From NCBI GenBank assembly GCA_016790635.1, contig JAEUOR010000026.1, positions 86,299 through 150,298 on the forward strand: a stretch of 64,000 nucleotides of DNA, in the 5' to 3' direction. A program made the translations under genes and the position numbers. Source of the DNA: Burkholderiales bacterium (GTDB taxonomy: Bacteria > Pseudomonadota > Gammaproteobacteria > Burkholderiales > JAEUOS01). Below are positions 17,714 to 26,677 of this stretch, in pieces (the first letter of the stretch is position 1; each line of letters begins with the position of its first letter). Under the pieces are notes generated by a model, which had not been told where the DNA came from, ran no database searches, and saw nothing but the letters and a program-made list of their open reading frames with translations.

Positions 17714-19027
17714 CTACTTGCCGAACGCCAGATTCGGCAACCACAATGCCATCTGCGGCACGTGGATCAAGAGCCCGGTCATGACGATCATCGAGACAAA
17801 AAACGGCAGCGTGCCCTGGAACACCTCGTTGATCGTGCCTTCGCCGCGTACGCCCTGGATCACGTAGAGGGTCATGCCGACCGGCGGGCTGATGAGCGAA
17901 ATCTCGCACATCAAGACCATGAAGACGCCGAAGAACACCGGATCGATGCCGGCGGCGCTAATGATCGGGAAAACGATTGGCAGGGTGCCTACCAGCATCG
18001 GCAGGGTTTCGAAGAAGACGCCGAGCAGCAGATACATGACCGCCAGCACCCAAAGGAGCATGACCGGTGAGACGTCGAGCGACTTGACCATGCCGGCCAC
18101 CGACTGGGTCACGCCCAGGAGGCCCAGCACGAAATTCAGGTAGAACGCGGCCGCCAGGATCAGCATGCTCATTGCCGTCAGGCGCGCCGTGGCGCGAAAC
18201 GACTCGTGCAGCATGCGCACGGTGAGCTTGCGGTAGAGGGCAGCGACCACCAGCGAACTGGCCACACCCAGGGCCGCGCTCTCGGTGACAGTCGCCCAGC
18301 CGGTGTAGATGCCACCCATCACGACCAGGAAAACCGCCAATGGCGCCAACAGGTGCTTCAGGCGCCCGAGCTTCTCGGCCAGCGGCGGCTCGGCTTCGGC
18401 GCGTCCGGCCGAAGCAAGTTGCGGGCGCGCCCAGGCGATGACCATGATGGTGAGCATGAAGATGAGCGTCATCACCAGTCCCGGGATGACGCCCGCCGCG
18501 TACAGGCGCCCGGCCGAGGTCTCCGTCATGGCGCCGTAGACGAGGAAGGCGATGCCCGGCGGGATCAGGTTGCCCAGAGAAGCGCCCGCGGCGATCGAGC
18601 CCAGCACCAGGCGCACGTCGTAGCTGCGTTTCTTGAAGGTCGGCAGCGCGATGGTCGAGATCGTCGCCGCGGTCGCGACGGATGAGCCCGACACCGCCGA
18701 GAACAGCGCCGAGGCGCCGATGTTGGTGTGCAACAGCCCGCCCGGCAGCTTGTTCAGCCAGTCGGAGAGCGAGTGGTACATCTTGTCGGTCGAGCCGCCG
18801 CGCACCAGGATCTCGCCCAACAGGATGTAGAGCGGGATCGACAACAGCACGTAATCCTCGGTCGCGCCCCACAACTGGTTGCCGAAGGCGAACACCGCGC
18901 TCTTGCCCAGGTACAGGGATGCGCCCAGGAGCGCCACAGCGAACATGACCACCGCGACGTGCAGCCCCAGGAACATCAATGCCAGCATCAGCGCAAATCC
19001 GACGCCGATCTCGAAGGCGCCGATCAT
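17714..19027 (-). CDS. TRAP transporter large permease (DctM type)
   Basis: A 437-residue inner-membrane protein with about twelve hydrophobic segments. Family signatures include IPLYILLGEILVRGG, ALFSAVSGSSVATAATISTI, GSIAAGASLGNLIPPGIAFL and, near the end, LISPPVGMTLYVIQG. It carries solute against a sodium gradient together with the small permease, whose gene it overlaps by four bases. Confidence 0.95.
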   Translation of the reverse strand: MIGAFEIGVGFALMLALMFLGLHVAVVMFAVALLGASLYLGKSAVFAFGNQLWGATEDYVLLSIPLYILLGEILVRGGSTDKMYHSLSDWLNKLPGGLLHTNIGASALFSAVSGSSVATAATISTIALPTFKKRSYDVRLVLGSIAAGASLGNLIPPGIAFLVYGAMTETSAGRLYAAGVIPGLVMTLIFMLTIMVIAWARPQLASAGRAEAEPPLAEKLGRLKHLLAPLAVFLVVMGGIYTGWATVTESAALGVASSLVVAALYRKLTVRMLHESFRATARLTAMSMLILAAAFYLNFVLGLLGVTQSVAGMVKSLDVSPVMLLWVLAVMYLLLGVFFETLPMLVGTLPIVFPIISAAGIDPVFFGVFMVLMCEISLISPPVGMTLYVIQGVRGEGTINEVFQGTLPFFVSMIVMTGLLIHVPQMALWLPNLAFGK

Positions 19028-19629
19028 CGCGCGCTCCCCTGCTTGACGTCGCGCATGACTTCACCGGCCTCGGCCTGGATCTCCTCGTCCAGGGTCTGCG
19101 GGCCATAGGCGCGATCCAGTTCCGCGCGCCGGCCGCGCAAAAGAAGCAGCGTCGCGTGCGCCGCGAGGTAGAGCGAAATCAGCGCAAAGAGGCCATAACC
19201 GACGAACCAGATCCCCTGCGGCAGCCACAGCGGGGTCTGCAAGGGCGTGGTCGCGGTGCTCTGGAACTCGATGGACTCCGACAGCACGTTGGAGGCGCGG
19301 TACATGCCGAAAAGCGCCATCGCCGAGAGCGTGGTCATCGCGAACCAATTGAGGAACGAGCGCAGCCCGCCGGGCAGCTTGGAGAGCAGGAAATCGACCC
19401 GCGTGTGACCGCGCGTGATGAGCGTGTACGAAAACCCGATGGCGCTGGTCACCGCCAGCGTATAACCGCCGACCTCGTCGACGCCCTGCAGGCTGAACGC
19501 GAAGAGCTTGCGTGAGACCATCTCGAAGCAGCTGGTCAGCGAAAACGCGATCAGCCACCAGCCCGACAGCAGCACCAATGCATCAACCCCGCGCTCGAGC
19601 CAGCGCGAAAACAAATTGTCCGGCATCAC
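19024..19629 (-). CDS. TRAP transporter small permease (DctQ type)
   Basis: A 201-residue protein with four membrane helices. The central RGHTRVDFLLSKLP is the usual DctQ signature (RTxHIRVD-like). A cytosolic tail of about 35 residues, rich in Glu and Arg, is longer than in most DctQ proteins. Two adjacent ATGs at the start are equivalent. It is translationally coupled to the large permease and lies 118 bases downstream of the receptor gene. Confidence 0.92.
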   Translation of the reverse strand: MMPDNLFSRWLERGVDALVLLSGWWLIAFSLTSCFEMVSRKLFAFSLQGVDEVGGYTLAVTSAIGFSYTLITRGHTRVDFLLSKLPGGLRSFLNWFAMTTLSAMALFGMYRASNVLSESIEFQSTATTPLQTPLWLPQGIWFVGYGLFALISLYLAAHATLLLLRGRRAELDRAYGPQTLDEEIQAEAGEVMRDVKQGSAR

Positions 19630-19673
19630 CCCTCCACCAGGCGTCAGCCGCGCCCTTTCGTAGCCTTGCCGTC

Positions 19674-19705
19674 GTGGATTCGTCCGGCTCCGCCGGCGAA
19701 TCCAC
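19674..19705 (-). terminator. Intercistronic hairpin between TRAP receptor and permease genes
   Basis: GTGGATTCG-t-CCGGC, a short loop, then GCCGG-CGAATCCAC forms a 14-base-pair stem with one bulge. No U-run follows in the direction of transcription. It likely stabilises the receptor message or partly stops transcription, giving more receptor than permease. Confidence 0.55.
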
Positions 19706-19747
19706 GCTGTTCAATCCGGCAAAAGGCAGGTTTGTACTTCTTGCCGC

Positions 19748-20794
19748 TCACTCGATCCGGTAGCCGCGCGCCTTGCCCACCGTCGCGTTCCAGGTCTCGG
19801 TGCACTTGGGGTCGACCTTGTTGCAGGTGTTCTTCCACAAGGGCAGCACGACCTTGGTCACGGCCTCCTTGACCTTCTTTTCATCCGCGGGCGACACCGC
19901 GACCATGCTCATCTTGAACTTGGTGTTCTCGGTGCAGGGATCCTTGCCCACGTTGCAGTTCATCGCGTCTTCGTTGGCGCGGATGGCCAGGTCCCACAGG
20001 TTGCCTTCCAGCTTGGCGAACTGGCTCAGGAGGTTCTTCTGCTCCTCGGCGGAGAACTTTTTCCAGTAGTCGAGATTGACGAAGTGGCCCTGCACGGAAC
20101 CCGACACTGACAAGGGCAGGAAGTGCGAGGTCACCTCCGGCCACTTGCCGGAATTGCCGGAGGTCGGCGAGGTCACGCCGCAGTTGGCCACGCCGCGTTG
20201 CAGGGCCGGATAGACCTCGCTGAACTGCAGGGTCACCGGCGTCGCACCCAGGCTCTGGATCAGGGCCGCCATGGAGGGAGTGAAGCTGCGCACCTTCAGG
20301 CCCTTCATGTCGTCCAGGGTCTTGATCGCGGTGTTGCAGTAGAACACCTGCGGGCCGAACGGCCACAGGGTCAGCACCTTGGAGTTGAAGCGCGCGGAGA
20401 GGCGCTTGTCGAAGGCGTCGCGATAGGCGTCCACGGCCTTTTTAAGGTCCGCCATGTTGGTCGACACGCCGATCAGGTCGATGCCCTCGAAGAAAGGATC
20501 GTCGCGCGACGCCATGCCGATCTGCACGCTCATGACATCGAAGGTGCCGGAGCGCAAGAGACGCAACGCGTCGGCCGCCTGCACGCTCACCTGGTCCATG
20601 GTGTTGAAGTTGACGTTCAGGTTGATGCCTGACAGCTTGGGCAGCGCGGTGAAAAATCCGCGCTCCATGATGACGTGCTTGCCGTTGGACGACAGGTTGC
20701 CGGCGACGCGCATGCCGGAGGGCGTCTGCGCTGCGACGGCGGCCGGAAACAGGACAGCCATGGTTGCCATTGCGGCGATTCGATGCATGTTCAC
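19748..20794 (-). CDS. TRAP transporter periplasmic solute receptor (DctP type)
   Basis: A 348-residue receptor with a signal peptide ending VAAQ. DctP landmarks are the late-middle Arg block DMKGLKVRSFTPSMAALIQS, the Gln-rich VTLQFSEVYPALQRGV and the family's GxxxS strand. Extra Cys residues (CNTAIKT, NCGVTSPT, MNCNVGKDPCTE) suggest disulfides. It is the first gene of the receptor / small permease / large permease operon. The ligand is unknown; the neighbouring hydantoin-type operon on the same strand may supply context. Confidence 0.92.
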   Translation of the reverse strand: MNMHRIAAMATMAVLFPAAVAAQTPSGMRVAGNLSSNGKHVIMERGFFTALPKLSGINLNVNFNTMDQVSVQAADALRLLRSGTFDVMSVQIGMASRDDPFFEGIDLIGVSTNMADLKKAVDAYRDAFDKRLSARFNSKVLTLWPFGPQVFYCNTAIKTLDDMKGLKVRSFTPSMAALIQSLGATPVTLQFSEVYPALQRGVANCGVTSPTSGNSGKWPEVTSHFLPLSVSGSVQGHFVNLDYWKKFSAEEQKNLLSQFAKLEGNLWDLAIRANEDAMNCNVGKDPCTENTKFKMSMVAVSPADEKKVKEAVTKVVLPLWKNTCNKVDPKCTETWNATVGKARGYRIE

Positions 20795-20834
20795 CTTTGA
20801 CTCCTCACTGTGGATAACAATCTGGCCCAGTCAA

Positions 20835-20862
20835 GTATACGTAACTGCCTGTAGATGTATAC
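20835..20862. promoter_or_regulatory. Paired GTATAC palindromes upstream of TRAP operon
   Basis: GTATAC occurs at 20835-20840 and 20857-20862, the second inside the palindrome TGTATACA. The centres are 22 bases apart, about two helical turns, and 41-73 bases before the receptor ATG. TGTATAC-type dyads are typical of FCD-GntR regulators, and such a regulator is encoded at 24365. Confidence 0.5.
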
Positions 20863-20987
20863 AAACGCTGCGTTGCGACCCGGCCCGGTACAGTTGCTTA
20901 CCTTGCAAATTCCGTACCGCCTGGGTAGCAGCAAACGTCACCACACCGCCAAAACCAGTATTCCCAAAAGTATGGATTTCCACTGTG

Positions 20988-21935
20988 CTACGCGATGCCC
21001 GATGGCGATGCGCGGGGGCGGAAGCCGCCGGCGCCTGCGGAATACGGACAAGCCGATGCGAAATGCGTCGCGATCGCCCCGGCGGTGGTCAACCACACGT
21101 CGGGGTGGCCTGCGGCGAGTGCGGCCAGCGCGCGGCGAAAGTGCCGCAGGCGAAACGGCTGGCCGGCGCAATGCGCGTGCAGCGAAACGCCCATCACCAG
21201 TGGCTGCGCCGCTGCCTGCTCGCGCATCTCGGCGAAGTTGTCCACGATCATGTCGGCAAACGCCTCCGCGCCGACGCGCCGCCCGATCACGGTGTTGCTG
21301 TCGTTGAGTTCCTGCGGATACGGCACCGCCAGCAGGCCGCCGTGGCGGGTGGCAAGCCACCAGGGCTGGTCGTCGCAGCACCAGTCCAGAACGTAGCGGT
21401 ATCCGGCTTGCGCCAGCAGGTCGGGCGTGTCGCGCGACTCCGAGATCCATGGCCCCAGCCACCCCTGCGGGCGCACGCCCGCGCCGGCGGCAATGATCTC
21501 GGTGGCTTCGGCGATCAGGTGCGCCTCGTCTTCGGGCGCCAGGTTGCCCTGGCGCTCGGAGTTGGTGCGGCCGTGCGCGGCGATCTCCGCGCCGGCATCG
21601 CGAAACGCTTGCGGCAACTGCGGGCAATGTCGATAGACCTCGGCATTGACCAGAAGCGTCGGCGCCAGCCGCAGCTTGGCAAAGGTCTCGGCCAGGCGCC
21701 AGCCACCGACCCGGTTGCCGTATTCCAGCCACGACCAATTCATGACATCGGGCGCGGGACCCGGGCCGGGGGTGGCGATTTCCTCGATCAGACCCTCACC
21801 GAATGCATAAGCTTCGAGATTGAGCGCGACGTAGACCGCCAGACGCCGCCCGCCGGGCCAGGTGAAGTCCGGACGCGCGGTGATCGGCGAATAGTCGAAA
21901 CGGTCGTGGCTGGCGAGCATGGGATGTGGATTCAA
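20988..21935 (-). CDS. Polysaccharide-deacetylase-family hydrolase (PuuE allantoinase-like)
   Basis: A 315-residue NodB-fold protein. It opens with LAVYVALNLEAYAFGEGLIE, where classical enzymes have TFDDGP, and carries the second metal motif in AEIAAHGRTNSERQG, plus VMGVSLHAHCAGQPFR near the end. These variants point to amide or ring hydrolysis rather than sugar deacetylation. A TTG start at 21935 overlaps the amidohydrolase stop (TTGA); ATG at 21920 is the alternative. It is the third gene of a hydantoin-type operon. Confidence 0.82.
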   Translation of the reverse strand: MNPHPMLASHDRFDYSPITARPDFTWPGGRRLAVYVALNLEAYAFGEGLIEEIATPGPGPAPDVMNWSWLEYGNRVGGWRLAETFAKLRLAPTLLVNAEVYRHCPQLPQAFRDAGAEIAAHGRTNSERQGNLAPEDEAHLIAEATEIIAAGAGVRPQGWLGPWISESRDTPDLLAQAGYRYVLDWCCDDQPWWLATRHGGLLAVPYPQELNDSNTVIGRRVGAEAFADMIVDNFAEMREQAAAQPLVMGVSLHAHCAGQPFRLRHFRRALAALAAGHPDVWLTTAGAIATHFASACPYSAGAGGFRPRASPSGIA

Positions 21936-23443
21936 GGAAACATGGGGCCGGCACGTCGCTCCATGCCGACATCGACCCGGGCGGCGCGTTCGAGCATGGC
22001 GCGGTAGTGCGGTTCGAGCGTCCTGGCGGCAGAGGTGGTCGCGGCCAGCGCGTCGGCGTGTTCGAGCGCGAGTTCGCGCGCTTCGGCCTTGAGCGCCGCT
22101 TCGTCCACGGTCAGGACCCGGCCGTTCTCGACCACCACTTCGCCCGCCACCATCGTGAGGCGCACCGATGCGCCGGTCTCGCAGAACACCAGCTGGCGCT
22201 TGAGGTCATTGAGCGGGGTGAACGGCAGGGTGTCCAGGTCGACCAGGATCAGGTCGGCCTGCGCGCCCACCGACAGTTCGCCGATCTGTCCCGCGAGGCG
22301 CATGCCGCGCGCGCCGCCGCGGGTGGCGCAGCCGAGAACCTCTGCGGCGCTCGGCCAGTCGCGGTCGTCGCGCTCGGCGATCTTGTGGATCAGCCCGGCC
22401 ATCTTCATGGCTCCCCACAGGTTGACGCTGTCGTCGGTGTTGCGCTCGTCGGTCCCGAGCGCGATCGGCACGCCGCGCCGCACGAGGCGGCGAAACGGCA
22501 TGACGCCGCTGCCGATCTTGAGGTTGCACACCGGGTTGTGCGCGACCGTGCACCCGGCTTCGCCTAACGCGTCGATGTCGTCCTGATCGACCCAGATGGC
22601 GTGGATCACCAGCATGCGTTCATCCAGAAAGCCGCGTGCACGCACGTCCTGGATCAGGGATCGCCCCAGCACTTCCTGCCCGTAGACGCGTTGCAGGCGC
22701 GTCTCCAGCATGTGGATGTCGAAGGGCAGGTCGTGACTGCGGCTGAAGTCGGACAGCGCGCCGAAGTAGTCGTCCGAGACGCGCTGCGGCGCCGAGTTGG
22801 ACACCGCGACGCGCAGCCGGCCGTCGGCCGCGCCGTGCCAGGTGGCGTGGAACCAGCGGTACAGGTCGGTGATCTCGGCCGCGCTCCAGAGCCGCGTCGC
22901 ACGCATGGCCGCGATCGTCGCGGGCGGCAAGAGCCCGGCCAGATACGGGTACTTGTCCGGTTCGGCGCGGTTGGGGTGGTTGATCGACACCGTCGCGCGC
23001 AGCCCGGCGTCGGCGTAGGCACGCATGATGGCGCTGACCACCTCCGGCTCGGGCGCGGGGTTGTGATACGGATCGTCGTGCACCGCGGTCACGCCGCCCT
23101 TGAGCATCTCCAGCGCACCAAGCAGCGTCTGCACGTAGGCCAGGCGCGCGTCGACCCGCCCTTCGCCGCCCGGCGGCACCTCGAAGAGCATGAAGAGTTC
23201 CAGCGGCATGTCGGTCAGCGCGCCGCACATCAGGTTGCCGGGCGAATGAAAGTGGCCGTTGATGAGGCCCGGCATGGCCAGCATGCCGCGCGCGTCGATG
23301 ACGCGATCGGGCGCCGGATGGTCGACCCCCGGCCCCAGCGCGGCGATGCGCTGGCCGTCGACGAGGATCGAGGCGCACGCGTATTCGGTGCCGGCGGCGT
23401 CCTGCGTCAGCACGCGCGCGTCGCGGATCAGGGTGATGCTCAT
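21932..23443 (-). CDS. Metal-dependent amidohydrolase (chlorohydrolase/deaminase family)
   Basis: A 503-residue enzyme of the TrzA/AtzA-type amidohydrolase family. It has the metal-binding pair GHFHSPGN (His64, His66), MLVIHAIWVDQDD with a further His, CTVAHNPVCNLKIGSG, and the catalytic Asp in IALGTDERNTDDSVNLWGAM. It hydrolyses C-N or C-Cl bonds on heterocycles or guanidines. Longer upstream readings overlap the racemase gene in another frame; the ATG at 23443 gives a four-base overlap with it. Substrate unknown. Confidence 0.9.
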   Translation of the reverse strand: MSITLIRDARVLTQDAAGTEYACASILVDGQRIAALGPGVDHPAPDRVIDARGMLAMPGLINGHFHSPGNLMCGALTDMPLELFMLFEVPPGGEGRVDARLAYVQTLLGALEMLKGGVTAVHDDPYHNPAPEPEVVSAIMRAYADAGLRATVSINHPNRAEPDKYPYLAGLLPPATIAAMRATRLWSAAEITDLYRWFHATWHGAADGRLRVAVSNSAPQRVSDDYFGALSDFSRSHDLPFDIHMLETRLQRVYGQEVLGRSLIQDVRARGFLDERMLVIHAIWVDQDDIDALGEAGCTVAHNPVCNLKIGSGVMPFRRLVRRGVPIALGTDERNTDDSVNLWGAMKMAGLIHKIAERDDRDWPSAAEVLGCATRGGARGMRLAGQIGELSVGAQADLILVDLDTLPFTPLNDLKRQLVFCETGASVRLTMVAGEVVVENGRVLTVDEAALKAEARELALEHADALAATTSAARTLEPHYRAMLERAARVDVGMERRAGPMFP

Positions 23444-24186
23444 GCCGCACCCCGGCGCGCAAACAAGGCCATGAGTTCGGGCGACAGCCCGGCCATGACT
23501 GCGGTCGGCCCGCTGCGTCGTGCCGCACCAAAACCGCCGCCCTTGGCGCCGCGCACCGCCGCCTCGGCACGCGCCACCGCGCACGCCACGCCGTCGAACA
23601 CCGGCACCGGTACCCGCGCGCCGATGCGCCGCGCGATGCCGGCCACGGCCGCGCCGCACACCGCCACCGCCTGCACGCCCTCCGCGGCCAGCGCGCGCGC
23701 CGCGTCGATGACGCGCTCATCCTGCGCCAGCGGAGTCAGGTAGGCGCCGGTGGAGGCGATGTCCAGCGTGCGCACCTGCGCGATATGCGTAGCAAACCCG
23801 GAGCGGGCGAAGACGTCGGCGTAGAGCGGGCGCGACCCCTGGCCGAAGGTGATCACGCCGACCCGGCGCCCGCCCTCGGCGGCCATCGCCAGCGTGCTCT
23901 CGGTGATGCCGAACACCGGGACGTCGAGCAGTTCGCGCGCTGCCGCCAGGCCGGAGTCGAAGGAAATCGCGATGACCATCGCATCGCACGGCCCGGCACG
24001 CGCGATCGCATCGAGCACGGCATGCGCGGCGATGGCGTCCTCGGCGTGACCATGCACCACGTCCGCGCCGAACGCGGCGCTGACCGCATGGCACTCGGTG
24101 TCGGGGCCAGCGGCGGCGCGCGCCTCGTCCAGCACCGTGCGGGTGACCGCCTCGGTACGGTTGCCGTTGACCAAAAGGAGCCTCAC
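23440..24186 (-). CDS. Hydantoin/Asp-Glu racemase family protein
   Basis: A 248-residue racemase. It begins RLLLVNGNRTEAVTRTVLDE, the hydantoin-racemase N-terminus. The second catalytic Cys is in VQAVAVCGAAVAGIARRIG, while the first lobe reads DAMVIAISFDSGL with Ser or Asp where Cys is usual. The start is a GTG (24186), the first in-frame start after the upstream gene region. It leads the operon with the amidohydrolase and deacetylase, which together suggest ring opening of a hydantoin-, uracil- or allantoin-like compound. Confidence 0.85.
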   Translation of the reverse strand: MRLLLVNGNRTEAVTRTVLDEARAAAGPDTECHAVSAAFGADVVHGHAEDAIAAHAVLDAIARAGPCDAMVIAISFDSGLAAARELLDVPVFGITESTLAMAAEGGRRVGVITFGQGSRPLYADVFARSGFATHIAQVRTLDIASTGAYLTPLAQDERVIDAARALAAEGVQAVAVCGAAVAGIARRIGARVPVPVFDGVACAVARAEAAVRGAKGGGFGAARRSGPTAVMAGLSPELMALFARRGAA

Positions 24187-24253
24187 CCACCCTCCCCGCA
24201 GGGCGGCAGCCGGAATGGCCGCCAGCGGACGCAGCCGCAGCGTCGGGGCATAT

Positions 24254-24283
24254 TGTTGACAAAACATAAATGGATTGTCAACA
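24254..24283. promoter_or_regulatory. Probable GntR operator between racemase and GntR genes
   Basis: TGTTGACAA at 24254-24262 and TTGTCAACA at 24275-24283 form a perfect nine-base inverted repeat with a 12-base AT-rich spacer. It sits between the divergent racemase and GntR starts, and each arm also contains a -35-like TTGACA. This fits repression of both directions. Confidence 0.65.
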
Positions 24284-24364
24284 TTTTGTTTGCTATGATC
24301 GGCGCGATAGCGTCGTCGGTGGGTGTAGACCGTCAACCGCGCCCGCTTTTTCCTGTAAGCCACC

Positions 24365-25090
24365 ATGCTCGCCACGCAAACATCGCGCCAACGCACCACC
24401 CGCGGTGCGCCGCCATCGGCCTCGCCACCATCCGTCGACGCGATGGTGGAGACCATCCTCGCCGCGGTCATCGAGCATCGCCTGCCGCCGGGCACCAAGC
24501 TCGCCGAGGAAAAACTGTCCGAGCACTTCGGCGTGAATCGCGCACGCATCCGCCAGGTGTTCGACCGCCTGGCGCACGAGGGCATCGTCACGCGCCTGCA
24601 CAATCGTGGTGCGTTCGTGTCCGAACCCAGTGCCGAAGATGCGCGCGAACTCTTCGAGGTACGGCGACTGATCGAACCAGCCATCGTGCGCGCGGCAGCT
24701 GCGCGCCACAATCGCGCCGCCAAGAAGCGCCTGGATGCGCACCTTGCCGCCGAAGCCGCCGCCGCCCGCGCCGGCGATGCGCGCGCCTTGATCCGCCTGA
24801 CCGGCGAATTCCACATCCTGCTCGCGGACCTGGCCGGCAACTCGCTGCTGGCGCGCCTGTTGCGGGAATTGGAAACCCGCACCAGCCTGATCATCTTTCT
24901 CTACGATCGCCCGCACCAGCCGTCCTGCCGTGGCAACGACCACGTCGCCATCGCCGCGGCGGTAGCGCGCGGCGACGGCGCGGAAGCCGCGCGCCTGATG
25001 CTGGCGCACTTGAACGAAGTCGAAAAAGGCCTGGACGTGCGGCGCGCCGCCGGCGGCCCGCTCGATCTGGCCGAGGCGTTGGGCGCCTGA
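24365..25090 (+). CDS. GntR-family transcriptional regulator (FCD subfamily)
   Basis: A 241-residue regulator. A winged helix spans about residues 25-90 (VETILAAVIEHRLPPGTKLA, VNRARIRQVFDRLAHEGIV), followed by an FCD domain with EFHILLADLAGN and HVAIAAAVARGDGAEAARLM. It is divergent from the hydantoin-type operon and begins a run of three co-directional genes. Autoregulation through the TGTTGACAA repeat is likely. Confidence 0.92.
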   Translation: MLATQTSRQRTTRGAPPSASPPSVDAMVETILAAVIEHRLPPGTKLAEEKLSEHFGVNRARIRQVFDRLAHEGIVTRLHNRGAFVSEPSAEDARELFEVRRLIEPAIVRAAAARHNRAAKKRLDAHLAAEAAAARAGDARALIRLTGEFHILLADLAGNSLLARLLRELETRTSLIIFLYDRPHQPSCRGNDHVAIAAAVARGDGAEAARLMLAHLNEVEKGLDVRRAAGGPLDLAEALGA

Positions 25091-25140
25091 TCCCGGCCTG
25101 CCAGGCAACGCGAACCGGACACCACCACCAGAAAGACATC

Positions 25141-25884
25141 ATGCAGCGCAACCGCTCCCTCCCCCGCACCCTGATCGGCATGCTGACGCCGTCGTCGAAC
25201 ACCGCGCTCGAGCCCATCACGACCATGATGCTGGCGGGCGTGCCCGGCGTGACCGCGCATTTCGGCCGCTTTCGCGTCACCCAGATCGCCCTGAACGACA
25301 GGGCGCTCAAGCAGTTCGACGATTCCAACATCCTGACGGCCGCGGAGTTGTTGAACGACGCCGAACTGGACGTGATCGCCTGGAACGGTACCTCCTCGGG
25401 ATGGCTGGGCTTCGAGTCCGACGAATTGCTGTGCCGGCGCATCACCGAGCGTACCGGCGTGCCCGCCGGCACCTCGGTGCTGGCCTTGAACGAGATCTTC
25501 CGCGCAACCGGTGTCACGCGCTTTGGCCTGGTCACCCCCTACACCGACGATGTGCAGTCGCGCATCGTCGCCAATTACGCGAGGCACGGTTTCGAGTGCG
25601 TGGCCGAACGCCACCTGGGGCTCTCGCACAACTTTTCATTCTCGGAAGTCACCGACGACCAGTTGCGCACGATGATCCGCGCGGTCGCCCAATCCAGGCC
25701 GCAGGCGATCACGACCTTCTGCACCAATCTGCACGCCATGCGCGTGGTAGAGGAGATGGAACAGGAGACCGGCATCCCGATCTACGACACCATCGCGACC
25801 GTGCTGTGGAAGTGCCTCAAGATCACCGGCGTGGACCCGGCCCGCGTCAAGGGTTGGGGACGTTTGTTCCGCGAAGTGAAGTGA
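25141..25884 (+). CDS. Maleate isomerase / arylmalonate decarboxylase-like protein
   Basis: A 247-residue member of the Asp/Glu racemase superfamily. The family start IGMLTPSSNTALEP is intact. The second catalytic Cys is in TTFCTNLHA (Cys194), but the first is replaced: residues 80-86 read AWNGTSS with Asn82 where maleate isomerases have Cys. A one-Cys site is also seen in arylmalonate decarboxylase, so decarboxylation is possible. The gene ends one base before the SDR start. Confidence 0.82.
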   Translation: MQRNRSLPRTLIGMLTPSSNTALEPITTMMLAGVPGVTAHFGRFRVTQIALNDRALKQFDDSNILTAAELLNDAELDVIAWNGTSSGWLGFESDELLCRRITERTGVPAGTSVLALNEIFRATGVTRFGLVTPYTDDVQSRIVANYARHGFECVAERHLGLSHNFSFSEVTDDQLRTMIRAVAQSRPQAITTFCTNLHAMRVVEEMEQETGIPIYDTIATVLWKCLKITGVDPARVKGWGRLFREVK

Positions 25885-25885
25885 C

Positions 25886-26641
25886 ATGGCCGGACTTGGT
25901 CGACTTGCCGGCCGCACCGCGCTGATCACCGGCGGCAACACCGGCATCGGCCGCGCGGTGGCGCTCTCGTTCGCCGACGAGGGCGCGGACGTGGCGGTCT
26001 GCTACGTGGCACGCCAGGACGATGCAGACAGCCTGGTCGGCGAAATCGAACGGCGCGGCCGGCGCGGCCTGGCCGTGCGCGCCGACGTCACCGCGGAAAC
26101 CGATGTCGAGAATCTCGTCGCCACGGTCCTGGCCAAGTTCGGCCGGCTCGACATCCTGGTCAACAACGCCGGCATACAGCGCGCCCAGCCGATCCTGGAC
26201 ATGAGCGTCGCCGACTGGGACCGCATGCTTTCGGTGCACCTGCGCGGCGCGTTCCTGTGTTCGCGCGCGGCGGCGCGGCCCATGCTGGCCGCGCAAGCCG
26301 GGCGCATCATCAACCTGTGTTCGCAACTGGGCTACATCGGCCGCGAGAACTACACCGCCTACTCGACCGCCAAGGGCGGCATGATCGCGTTTACGCGCGC
26401 CCTGGCCCGCGAACTGGCGCCGCACGGCATCCTCGTCAACGGCGTCGCGCCCGGGCTGGTCGACACCGGCTTCGACCCTTTGCCCGAAGCTGCCAAGACC
26501 GCGCACGCGAACGCGCTGCCGATGCGCCGACTCGGGCAGCCAGAAGACATGACCTCGGCCTTCGTGTTCCTGGCCTCGGACGAGGGCCGCTACTACTGCG
26601 GGCAACTGCTGCACCCCAATGGCGGCGAGATCATGCCCTGA
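25886..26641 (+). CDS. Short-chain dehydrogenase/reductase (SDR)
   Basis: A 251-residue classical SDR. It has TALITGGNTGIGRAVALSFA, the NNAG motif in ILVNNAGIQRAQ, a Ser in INLCSQLGYIG, YSTAKGGM as the YxxxK site, and the end PEDMTSAFVFLASDEGRYYC. The last stretch HPNGGEIMP replaces the usual DGG. It is coupled to the isomerase-like gene and may oxidise or reduce a product of that pathway. Confidence 0.92.
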   Translation: MAGLGRLAGRTALITGGNTGIGRAVALSFADEGADVAVCYVARQDDADSLVGEIERRGRRGLAVRADVTAETDVENLVATVLAKFGRLDILVNNAGIQRAQPILDMSVADWDRMLSVHLRGAFLCSRAAARPMLAAQAGRIINLCSQLGYIGRENYTAYSTAKGGMIAFTRALARELAPHGILVNGVAPGLVDTGFDPLPEAAKTAHANALPMRRLGQPEDMTSAFVFLASDEGRYYCGQLLHPNGGEIMP

Positions 26642-26677
26642 CGGCGACGTGCCGCGGCGGCGGACGACTGCCAACGT

